DNA from: Azospirillum brasilense
Lineage (GTDB): Bacteria; Pseudomonadota; Alphaproteobacteria; Azospirillales; Azospirillaceae
NCBI RefSeq assembly: GCF_005222205.1
Contig: NZ_CP032347.1
Location: 558,001 to 622,000, forward strand
Direction of reading: 5' to 3'
DNA length: 64,000 bases
Positions 32,901 through 44,900 of the stretch are shown here, one piece after another. The notes under the pieces were generated by a model. That model saw nothing but the letters and a program-made list of their open reading frames with translations, was not told the origin of the DNA and ran no database searches. Position numbers and translations under genes: made by a program. Numbering within the stretch: position 1 is the first letter of the stretch; every line of letters starts with the position of its first letter.

Positions 32901-35900
32901 TGCCGTTGGTCGGCGTCAGCACAACGGTCATCGTGCCGCCGTCGACGTCTGTGATCTCCAGCCCCAGCACTTCGGTCGACCGGCCGGCGACGATGGTTGG
33001 GCTGCTCGGCAGAACGTTGGCCGGCGGCGACTGGATGGCGATGGCGAGCGTGCCCGAGGCGTCCGGCGTCGAGGGATCGCCGTCGTTCACCGTCACCGCG
33101 ATGCTGCCCGCCGTCTGCCCGCCGGAACCGGTGAAGACCAGCGAGGCCAGCGTCGTGTTGACGTCGGCCACGCTGCCGCTGACCGTCACGGTGCCGTCGC
33201 CGGCCGTGCTGACCGCGGCGGGGCCGGCGAGACCGAGGCTGCCGTGGCCGGGCGTCAGGGTCACCGTCACCGTGGCGCTGTCGCCGTCCATCACCGACAG
33301 CCCGGCGATGGCCGCGGCCGTTCCCGCCACCACGGTCGGGGAGGTCGGCAGGGTGAGCTTCGGGTCGATCGGATCCTCGTTGCGGATGGTCCCCGACGCC
33401 GACGCCATTTCGATCGCCGTCGCCGCGACCGACGGGTTGGACAGGGTGACGGTGAAGGTCTCGTCCGGCTCGATGTCCGTGTCGCCCGACACCAGTATGG
33501 TGATGGTCTTGGTCGCCTCGCCGTCGGCGAAGGAGACGGTCCCCGAGGGCAGCGTCCCGCCGAAATCGGCGGCGTCGAGCGTCGCGCCCTCCGGACCGGT
33601 GCCGGCCGCGACCGTCCAACCCACCCTCAGGGCGCCGCTGGTGTTGCCGGCGCGGGTGACGGTGAAGGTGAAGGTGGTACCGCCGCCGTCGCCCTCGCGC
33701 TTGTCGGCGTCGGCCGCCGTGATGGCGAGGCGCGACGGGATGACCACGGCCACCTGGGCGGCGCTGATCTGCTGCTGCAGGTTGGCGCCGGTGAAGGCGG
33801 TGACGGCACCCGACACATCGCCCGCGGCGGTGCCGCTGCGCAGCTCGTCCGCCGCCGTGCCCTGCGCCACCACTTGCGCCTGGGCCATCTGGGTCAGCCC
33901 GTCGATGCCGCCGCTGCTGGTCGTGCCGGCGGTGATCACCGCGCCGTTCGACGCGGCGATGACGTTGGCGGCACCGCCCGTCACCGTGGCCAGCTTCGCG
34001 CTGTCCACGGCCCCGATCCGTGCGCCGGCGGTGGCCAGGATGGCGGCCAGAACCGCCGGATCGGCAAGGTCGATGGTGCCGCCGGCCGGGACGGCCTTGA
34101 TCGCGTCGGCGATCGCCCCCACCAGTGCCCGCCCGATCACGCCGCTGGCCCGCGGCGTGCCGATCACCACCCCGGCGAGCACGGCGCTGCCCTGGACGAT
34201 CACGTTGGCGACGCTGGCCGCCGCGGCCTGGGTCTTCAGCGCGTTCGCGATGGCCGCGGCGTCCGCCCCGGTTGTGGTCACAGCGACGATGGGGTCGTAG
34301 GTGAGCAGGTCGAGGCCGGCGTCGAGGCCGAGCTTGCTCTTCAGCTCGGTCGCCGCCGCGGCGATCTCCCCGTCCGTCCCGGCGAGCCCCGCCATGCCCA
34401 TGATGATGGTGGTCAGCGGGGTGATGACCGACGCCGAGCCCGGCGCCTCGTAGACGCCGGTGAAGGCCAGGTTGGTCGAGATGTCGGTGCCGCCGATCAT
34501 GACGATGGGACCGGACCCGCCGGGGATCGACCAGCTGCCCACCGCGTTGGTGGTCCCGAATGCCTCGCCGTCGTCGAGCTGTCCGTTGGCGTTGGCGTCG
34601 GCGAACACCGTGGCCCCGGCGATGTAGCCGTCGATGGCGTGCCCGCCGCGGACATTGACCAGCACGTGGCTGGTAACCGGCGCCGCGCTGCCGAAGGACA
34701 GGTTGGTGACGGCGTTGCCGGCGCTGTCGCGGATCTGCGCGCCGTTCGGGTCGATGGCCCCGGCGACCACGATGCCGTCGTTGTCCAGATCGCCCGCGCC
34801 GACGGCGTAGCGGAACACCAACTTGCCGGACTCCACACGCAGGAAGGTGGCGTAGCGGGTCTGGGTCCCAATGGTCAGCGCCAGCCGCGGGGCGCCGGTG
34901 CCGGAAACGCTGACCGCGTCGCTGAAGGCGACGGTGAAGTCCAGCGTGTCGCCGCGCGCCGCCAGATAGCGGCCGGCGGCCGGCCCGGTCACCGCGGCGA
35001 CGGTGGCGGCCTGGTCGTCGTTGAGGATGGTGCCGATCGCCGTCGCGTTCTCCACCGTGATCTTGGCGTCGGCGACCGTGGTCGAGGGGGAGAAGAGCAG
35101 GACCCGGAACCGCTCGTTGCCCTCCACCTGCCGGTCGCCGCTGATCGGAACGGTGATCGTCTTGCTGGTCTCGCCGGCGGCGAAGGTGACGGTGCCGCTG
35201 GGCAGCGTGCCGCCGAAATCGGCCGCGTCGGCGAGGTTGCCGCTCAAGCCGGTCGTATCGACCTGCCATTTGACCGTGGTGGCGCCCGAGCTGTCGCCGC
35301 GCCGGGTGATCGTGTAGGTCAGGCTGGTCGACCCGCTGTTGCCCTCGGCGATCGACAGGCTGGACGGGGTTAGGCTCAGCCATTGCACCGGAGTCAGGCT
35401 GATCGTCACCGCCCGGCCGACCAGGTTGGTCCCGTCGGACACGGCGTAGCTGAAGGCCCCCGCCGCCCCGGTGGCGCCGAAGGGCGGCGTGTAGATCACC
35501 GCGGCGAGCTGGTCGGGCGTCAGCGTGTCGCCGACGGCGAGCGCCGTGCCGTTGTAACGCTGGAGCGTCCCGACCGTCGGCAGGCCGGTCACCGTGATGG
35601 TCAGCGGATCGCCTTCCGGATCGACCGGCTTGTCGATCGACAGGCCAACGCGGCTGGAATTCTGGTCGATGGCAACGTGCTTGGCCTCCTGCACCGCCGG
35701 GGCGGTGTTGACTCCCCGCACGGTGATGGTCAGCGTCGCGGTGGAGGTCGCGCCGGCTCGGTCGGTGACGGTGTAGCTGACCGTCTCCTGCCGGGTCTGG
35801 CCGAACAGCAGCGTGCCGTAGCCGCCCGCCGGGTCGAAGCTGTAGCCGCCGTCGGCGTTCAGCGTCAGCCGGCCGCCACCGGCCAGCGTGATCGCCCGGC

Positions 35901-38900
35901 CGACGTTGGCGGCGTCGCCGTTCACCGCGCTGACGGTCAGCCGGTCGTCGACGTCGGGGTCCGTGTCGTTGGCGAGCACGCCGTTCGCCGCGACCACCGT
36001 GACCGGGGTAAGCCGGTCGGTGTCGCCCGCATCATTCGCCGCGACCGGCGCGTCGTTGACGTTGACGACCTGAATGGTCAGCAGGTCCGAAACCGTCGTG
36101 CCGGAGGAATCGGTCGCGGTGACGCGCACCGTCCGGGTGCCGACGTCGGCGTTCCCCGGCGTGCCGGACAGGCGCCCGGTGGCCGCGTCGAAGCTGAGCC
36201 AGGCGGGGAGCGCCGAGCCGTCACCGCTGGTCGCGCTGAAGGTCAGGCTGTCGCCGGTGTCCGCGTCGGTGAAGGCTCCCGCCGGGATCGTGTAGGAGAA
36301 GGCCTGCCCCTGGTCCACGTTGCGGCTGCCGAGCGTTTGCGCCAGCACCGGAGCGTCGTTGACCGACAGGACAACGACGCTGGTCGTGGTGTTCGTCGCC
36401 GACGCGCCGTCCGCATCGGTGACCGTCACGGAAAAGGTCGTCGTCTCCTGGTAGCCGGGGGCGGCGCGGTTGGCCACCGGCTGGAAGTCGAGCAGCCGCA
36501 GAGCGGCCTGGGCAGCCGCCGCGGAGCTGGCGATCAGGGTGTAGGTGCCGACGGACGACTTCACAAAGCCGCTGGCGGTGAGGCTGGCGCCAGTGAAGGC
36601 GCCGGTGGAGTCGCCGACCGTGCCGCCCGAATCACGGACCGTCACCACGATCGTCTGGGCTTGGCTGGCCTCGTTGTCGGCAATGTTCATGGTGGCGAAG
36701 GGCAGACGGTTGGCGGTGTCGTCGGCCGCTTGCCCGGCGACCGCGCCGCCGACCACGGGAGTGCTGTTGCCGGACGGACTCCGGGTGTCGATGGCATAGC
36801 CGACCGAGGTCACGCTTCCCGTCGGACTGTTTCCGGCGGTGTCGCTCCACCCCGTTGCCACGGTGATCCGGCTGTCGGAAGCGATCGTTTCCACGCTTGG
36901 GGTGAGAGTGGCGGTGTAGACCAGCCCATCGCTGCCGGGCAGGACGGACAGGTTCGACAGCGTTCCGTTCTGCGCGGCCACGGCCGAAAGCGAGAAGCCG
37001 ACCGGCGCCTCGCTAAAGGTGAAGGTGACGGTCGCCGTCTCTCCCACCCCGAGCGTCGTCTTGCTCAACGCGACGGCGACCGACGGTGTCTCGGTGTCGA
37101 TGGTCACGGTCAGCGCAGACGAGACGGAGGAGGTGTTGCCCGCCGCATCGGTCACCGTGGCGCTCAGCGTGTGCGCACCGTCGCCCAGCGAGGCCGCCGT
37201 GATGCTCCAGGCACCGGCCGCCGCAGCGGTCACCGTGCCCAGGGCCGTCGCGCCCTCGTACAGCACGATCACACCGGCCTCAGCCACCGTCCCGGTGATC
37301 ACCGGAGCCGCCACGTTGGTCAGCGTGTCCACGGTCGAACCGCTGTTCGAGCCTGCTTCCAGTGCCAGCCCGCTTGGTGCATTGGCGCTGGTGTCGATGG
37401 TCACGGTCAACGCAGACGAGGCGACCGATGTGTTGCCCGCCGCGTCGGTCACCTTGGCGCTCAGCGTGTGAGCACCATCGCTCAGTGAAGCCGCCGTGAT
37501 GCTCCAGGCACCGGCCGCCGCAGCGGTCACCGTGCCCAGGGCCGTCGCGCCCTCGTACAGCACGATCACACCGGCCTCAGCCACCGTCCCGGTGATCACC
37601 GGAGCCGCCACGTTGGTCAGCGTGTCCGCGGTCGAACCGCTGTTCGAGCCTGCTTCCAGTGCCAGCCCGCTCGGTGCATTAGCACCGGTGTCGATGGTCA
37701 CGGTCAGGGCGGTGGAAGCGGAGGAGGTGTTGCCCGCCGCGTCGGTCACCGTGGCGCTCAGCGTGTGCGCACCATCGCTCAGTGAAGCCGCCGTGATGCT
37801 CCAGGCACCGGCCGCCGCAGCGGTCACCGTGCCCAGGGCCGTCGCGCCCTCGTACAGCACGATCACACCGGCCTCAGCCACCGTCCCGGTGATCACCGGA
37901 GCCGCCACGTTGGTCAGCGTGTCCACGGTCGAACCGCTGTTCGAGCCTGCTTCCAGTGCCAGCCCGCTTGGTGCATTGGCGCTGGTGTCGATGGTCACGG
38001 TCAACGCAGACGAGGCGACCGATGTGTTGCCCGCCGCGTCGGTCACCTTGGCGCTCAGCGTGTGCGCACCATCGCCCAGCGAGGCCGCCGTGATGCTCCA
38101 GGCACCGGCCGCCGCAGCGGTCACCGTGCCCAGGGCCGTCGCGCCCTCGTACAGCACGATCACACCGGCCTCAGCCACCGTCCCGGTGATCACCGGAGCC
38201 GCCACGTTGGTCAGCGTGTCCGCGGTCGAACCGCTGTTGGAACCCGCGGTGAGCGCCAGCCCGCTTGGTGCATTGGCGCTGGTGTCGATGGTCACAGTCA
38301 GCGCAGACGAGACGGAGGAGGTGTTGCCCGCCGCGTCAGTCACCGTGGCGCTCAGCGTGTGCGCACCGTCGCCCAGCGAGGCCGCCGTGATGCTCCAGGC
38401 ACCGGCCGCCGCAGCGGTCACCGTGCCCAGGGCCGTCGCGCCCTCGTACAGCACGATCACACCAGCCTCAGCCACCGTCCCGGTGACCACCGGAGCCGTC
38501 ACGTTGGTCAGCGTGTCCGCGGTCGAACCGCTGTTCGAGCCTGCTTCCAGCGCCAGCCCGCTCGGGGTATTAGCACCGGTGTCGATGGTCACGGTCAGCG
38601 CAGACGAGACGGAGGAGGTGTTGCCCGCCGCATCGGTCACCGTGGCGCTCAGCGTGTGCGCACCATCGCCCAGCGAGGCCGCCGTGATGCTCCAGGCACC
38701 GGCCGCCGCAGCGGTCACCGTGCCCAGGGCCGTCGCGCCCTCGTACAGAACCACAACGCCAGCCTCAGCCACCGTCCCGGTGATCACCGGAGCCGTCACG
38801 TTGGTCAGCGTGTCCGCGGCCGAACCGCTGTTCGAGCCTGCCGCCAAGGCGATGCCCGTCGGGGCAGAGGCGCTGGTGTCGATGGTCACAGTCAGCGCAG

Positions 38901-41900
38901 ACGAGGCGACCGATGTGTTGCCCGCCGCGTCGGTCACCGTGGCGCTCAGCGTGTGCGCACCATCGCTCAGTGAAGCCGCCGTGATGCTCCAGGCACCGGC
39001 CGCCGCAGCGGTCACCGTGCCCAGGGCGGTCGCGCCCTCGTACAGCACGATCACACCGGCCTCGGCGACGCTGCCTGTGATCACCGGAGCCGCCACGTTG
39101 GTCAGCGTGTCCGCGGTCGAACCGCTGTTCGAGCCAGCCGCCAAGGCGATGCCCGTCGGGGCAGAGGCGCTGGTGTCGATGGTCACGGTCAGGGCGGTGG
39201 AAGCGGAGGAGGTGTTGCCCGCCGCGTCGGTCACCGTGGCGCTCAGCGTGTGCGCACCATCGCTCAGTGAAGCCGCCGTGATGCTCCAGGCACCGGCCGC
39301 CGCAGCGGTCACCGTGCCCAGGGCGGTCGCGCCCTCGTACAGCACGATCACACCGGCCTCGGCGACGCTGCCTGTGATCACCGGAGCCGCCACGTTGGTC
39401 AGCGTGTCCGCGGTCGAACCGCTGTTCGAGCCAGCCGCCAAGGCGATGCCCGTCGGGGCAGAGGCGCCGGTGTCGATGGTCACAGTCAGCGCAGACGAGA
39501 CGGAGGAGGTGTTGCCCGCCGCGTCGGTCACCGTGGCGCTCAGCGTGTGCGCACCATCGCCCAGCGAGGCCGCCGTGATGCTCCAGGCACCAGCCGCAGC
39601 AGCGGTCACCGTGCCCAGGGCCGTCGCGCCCTCGTACAGCACGATCACACCAGCCTCAGCCACCGTCCCGGTGACCACCGGAGCCGCCACGTTGGTCAGC
39701 GTGTCCGCGGTCGAACCGCTGTTCGAGCCTGCCGCCAAGGCGATGCCCGTCGGCGCGCTTGCCCCGGTGTCGATGGTCACGGTCAGCGCAGACGAGACGG
39801 AAGAGGTGTTGCCCGCCGCGTCAGTCACCGTGGCGCTCAGCGTGTGCGCACCGTTGCCCAGCGAAGCCGCCGTGATGCTCCAAGCGCCGGCGGCCGCCGC
39901 GGTCACCGTGCCCAGGGCCGTCGCGCCCTCGTACAGAACCACAACGCCAGCCTCGGCGACGCTACCCGTGATCACCGGAGCCGACACGTTGGTCAGCGTG
40001 TCAGCCATCGAACCGCTGTTCGAGCCTGCTTCCAGTGCCAGCCCGCTCGGTGCATTAGCACCGGTGTCGATGGTCACGGTCAGGGCGGTGGAAGCGGAGG
40101 AGGTGTTGCCCGCCGCGTCGGTCACCGTGGCGCTCAGCGTGTGCGCACCATCGCTCAGTGAAGCCGCCGTGATGCTCCAGGCACCGGCCGCCGCAGCGGT
40201 CACCGTGCCCAGGGCGGTCGCGCCCTCGTACAGCACGATCACACCGGCCTCGGCGACGCTGCCTGTGATCACCGGAGCCGCCACGTTGGTCAGCGTGTCC
40301 GCGGTCGAACCGCTGTTCGAGCCAGCCGCCAAGGCGATGCCCGTCGGGGCAGAGGCGCCGGTGTCGATGGTCACAGTCAGCGCAGACGAGACGGAGGAGG
40401 TGTTGCCCGCCGCGTCGGTCACCGTGGCGCTCAGCGTGTGCGCACCATCGCCCAGCGAGGCCGCCGTGATGCTCCAGGCACCGGCCGCCGCAGCGGTCAC
40501 CGTGCCCAGGGCCGTCGCGCCCTCGTACAGCACGATCACACCAGCCTCAGCCACCGTCCCGGTGACCACCGGAGCCGCCACGTTGGTCAGCGTGTCCGCG
40601 GTCGAACCGCTGTTCGAGCCTGCTTCCAGTGCCAGCCCGCTTGGTGCATTGGCGCTGGTGTCGATGGTCACGGTCAGCGCAGACGAGACGGAAGAGGTGT
40701 TGCCCGCCGCGTCGGTCACCCTGGCGCTCAGCGTGTGCGCACCATCGCCCAGCGAGGCCGCCGTGATGCTCCAGGCACCGGCCGCCGCAGCGGTCACCGT
40801 GCCCAGGGCGGTCGCGCCTTCGTACAGAACCACAACGCCAGCCTCGGTGACGCTGCCGGTGATCACCGGAGCCGTCACATTGGTCAGCGTGTCAGCCGTC
40901 GAACCGCTGTTCGAGCCTGCTTCCAGTGCCAGCCCGCTTGGTGCATTGGCGCTGGTGTCGATGGTCACAGTCAGCGCAGACGAGGCGACCGATGTGTTGC
41001 CCGCCGCGTCGGTCACCGTGGCGCTCAGCGTGTGCGCACCATCGCCCAGCGAGGCCGCCGTGATGCTCCAGGCACCGGCCGCCGCAGCGGTCACCGTGCC
41101 CAGGGCGGTCGCGCCCTCGTACAGCACGATCACACCGGCCTCAGCCACCGTCCCGGTGATCACCGGAGCCGTCACGTTGGTCAGCGTGTCCACGGTCGAA
41201 CCGCTGTTCGAGCCTGCCGCCAAGGCGATGCCCGTCGGGGCAGAGGCGCTGGTGTCGATGGTCACGGTCAGGGCGGTGGAAGCGACCGATGTGTTGCCCG
41301 CCGCATCGGTCACCGTGGCGCTCAGCGTATGCGCACCGTCGCCCAGCGAAGCCGCCGTGATGCTCCAGGCACCGGCCGCCGCAGCGGTCACCGTGCCCAG
41401 GGCCGTCGCGCCTTCGTACAGCACGATCACACCGGCCTCGGTGACGCTGCCCGTGATCACCGGAGCCGTCACATTGGTCAGCGTGTCCGCGGTCGAACCG
41501 CTGTTGGAACCCGCGGTGAGCCCCAGCCCGCTCGGGGTATTAGCACCGGTGTCGATGGTCACGGTCAACGCAGACGAGACGGAGGAGGTGTTGCCCGCCG
41601 CATCGGTCACCGTGGCGCTCAGCGTGTGCGCACCATCGCCCAGCGAGGCCGCCGCGATGCTCCAGGCACCGGCCGCCGCAGCGGTCACCGTGCCCAGGGC
41701 CGTCGCGCCCTCGTACAGCACGATCACACCAGCCTCAGCCACCGTCCCGGTGATCACCGGAGCCGCCACGTTGGTCAGCGTGTCAGCCGTCGAACCGCTG
41801 TTCGAGCCTGCTTCCAGTGCCAGCCCGCTTGGTGCATTGGCGCTGGTGTCGATGGTCACGGTCAAGGCGGTGGAGGCGGAGGAGGTGTTGCCCGCCGCGT

Positions 41901-44900
41901 CGGTCACCGTGGCGCTCAGTGTGTGCGCACCATCGCCCAGCGAAGCCGCCGTGATGCTCCAAGCGCCGGCCGCCGCAGCGGTCACCGTGCCCAGGGCGGT
42001 CGCGCCCTCGTACAGCACGATCACACCAGCCTCGGTGACGCTGCCCGTGATCACTGGAGCCGACACGTTGGTCAGCGTGTCCGCGGTCGAACCGCTGTTC
42101 GAGCCTGCTTCCAGTGCCAGTCCGCTCGGGGTATTAGCTCCGGTGTCGATGGTCACCAGCAGGGGACCCGACACCCCACCCTCGACACCGGACGCGATCA
42201 CCTTGGCCGTCAGAGTCCAATCCCCGTCGGCAAGAGTCGTGCCGGGGATCACGGACCAGGCGCCGGAGCCATCGGCCGTGCCCGTCCCGATCTCGACGCC
42301 GTTTCCGTAGAGATGGACGACGGCGCCGGCTTCGGCGGTTCCGGTCAGTGTGGGTTGAGCCGCATTCGTCAGCCCGTCGCCGATGGCGCCGCTGTCCGAC
42401 GCCGGGCTCAGCGCCGGTACGGACGGGATGGCCGGCAGCACGATCAGCGTGTCAACACCGTTGAGCGTCAATGTCTGGAACGGCGTGTGGACGGTCTCGA
42501 TGCCGGAAACGAAGAGCGTTCCATGGTTGCCGACCGGGGCGAACGTTACCACGTCGGTGCCGACGCCGCCGACCAGCGTCTCCACGCCAGCCACGACGAG
42601 CGTGTTGCCCGCGCTGTCGCCCAGCGTCACGATGTCAAGGCCGATGCCGCCGTTGAGCGTTTCGACGCCGCTGACCAGCAGCGTGTTGCCCACACCGTCC
42701 AGCGTCACCACGTCGGCGCCAATGCCGCCGACCAGCGTTTCGACGCCGCTCACCAGCAGCGTATTGCCGGCGCTGCCCAACGCCACCAAGTCGACGCCGA
42801 CGCGGCCGATCACCGTCTCGACACCGTCCACCAGCAGCGTGTTGCCGGCGCTGCCCAGTTCCACCAGGTCGGTGCCGGACGTGCCGATCAGCGTCTCGAT
42901 CCGCCACACTGTGAGCGTGTTGCCGGCACTGTCGCCGAGCGTCACGATGTCGAGTCCGCTGCCGCCCTTGATCGTTTCGACACCGCTCGCCGTCATCACG
43001 TTGCCGCCGGTGCCGAACGTCACGACGTCGGTGCCTGAACCGCCGGTCAGCGTCTCCAGCAGCCGGACCAGCAGCGTGTTGCCGCCGCTGCCCAGCGTCA
43101 CGACATCTGTGCCGGAGCCGCCAAACAGCGTCTCGACCTCCGACACCCCGATGGTGTTGCCGTCGCTGCCCAGCGTCACAACGTCGGTCGCGGCGCCGCC
43201 GGTCAGCGTCTCGATGCCGCTGACCATCAAGGTGTTGCCCCACGTCGTGCCGAAGGACACCACGTCGGTGCCGGAACCGCCGATCAGGGAATCCAACCGT
43301 GACACCGACATCGTGTTGCCGCCGTCGACGAGCGTCACGATATCCCGGCCGGAGTTGCCGTTCAGCGTCTCGATGCCGCCGACCAGCGTGGTCATCCCGG
43401 AGGCGGAGACCGTCACCACGTCGGTGCCGGTGCCGCCGATCAACGTTTCCAGAGCGTTCACCAGCATGGTGCTGCCGGCTCCGCCCAGCGTCACCACGTC
43501 GATGCCGGAGGCGCCGATCAACGATTCCAGAAGGGACACCGTCAGTGTGTTCCCACCCGTGAGCACCGTCACCGCCTCGATGCCGACACCGCCGATCAAG
43601 GTCTCGACGCCGCTCACCCGCATCGTGGCGCCGCCGGTGCCCACGGTCAGGATGTCGGTGCCGGCCCCGCCGATCACCGTCTCCATCAACCGGATCGTCA
43701 GCGTGTTGCCGCTGCTGTCGAGGTTCACGATGTCGGCGCCGGTGCCGCCGATCAGCGTTTCGACCAGACTCACCGCCACCGTGTTGCCACCGGTGCTCAG
43801 CGTCACCACATCGGTGCCGGCCCCGCCGATCAGCGTCTCGGTCAACCGCACCAACAGCGTGTTGCCGTTGCCGTCGAGGCTCACGATGTCGGCGCCGGTG
43901 CCACCGATCAGCGTTTCGACGAGACTCACCGCCACCGTGTTGCCGCCGCTGCTCAGCGTCACCACATCGGTGCCGACTCCCCCCGTCAGCGTTTCGACGC
44001 CCCGTATCAGCAACGAAGTGCCGCCGCTGCCCAACGTCACGTTGTCCGTGCCGGTGCCGCCAATCAATTGCTCAATCAACCGGACCAGGACCGTGCCGCC
44101 GCCGCCGCCCAGAGTCACAACGTCGGTGCCGGTGCCACCCGTCAGCGACTCGACGCCAGTCACCAGCACCGTGTTGCCGCCGCTGCCCAGCGTCATGACG
44201 TCGGTCCCAACGCTGCCGGCCAGCGTCTCCAGCTTCGACACCGTCAGCGTGTTGCCCGCGCTCTCGCCCAGCGTCACGGCGTCGGTGCCGATGCCGCCCG
44301 TCAGCGTCTCGATGCCGCTCACCAGCACCGTGTTGCCGAGGCTGCTCAACGTCACGACGTCGGTGCCGATGCCGCCGCTCAGCGTCTCGACGCCACCCAC
44401 CAGCATGGTGTTTCCGAAGGAGCCCAGCGTCACCACGTCGGTGCCCGCACCGCCGGTCAACGTCTCGACCCCGCTCACCAGAAACGTGTTGCCGCCGTTG
44501 GCCAGGATCACGAGGTCGCTGGCGGTGCTGCCGGTCAGCGTCTCGATCCCGCTGACGAGGAAGGTCGCCCCGACGTTGACCAGGGCCACCACGTCCGTGC
44601 CGGTTCCGCCGGTGAGCGTGTTGATCTGCGACAACGCGATCGTGTTTCCGCCATCGCCCAGCGTCACGATCACCGGGGCGACATTGCGGAAATACTCAAG
44701 ATCGCCGCCGTCGACTCCGATCACCAGATCGCGGTCGCCATCGCCGTCGAGATCGCCCAGAGCCGGCCGCGGGTACGCTCCGGGGCCGAGAGCCCCATAG
44801 GGATTCGTGGCAAGCAGCGAAAAGGTCGGAGCCGCCGCCGTGCCGACGTTGACGTAAACGGTGCTCTTGGTGATCAGATCGACGAGGCCGTCCCCGTTGA

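Noticed and set aside
30637..37488. Long plus-strand open frames (for example 30637-35373 and 35383-37488) opposite the giant gene
   Set aside because: High GC content leaves antisense frames open. The translations are rich in Arg, Gly and Ala without domains, while the minus strand encodes clear FG-GAP, Calx-beta and RTX motifs.
37087..42135. CRISPR-like array
   Set aside because: The repeats are 297 bp, contiguous without spacers, and are in frame within one coding sequence.
37496..42310. A 1604-codon open frame on the plus strand opposite the 297-bp repeat array
   Set aside because: It is the antisense of the repeated Ig-like domains; one repeat without stops in that frame keeps all copies open. 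There is no ribosome site, and the product is a monotone low-complexity repeat.
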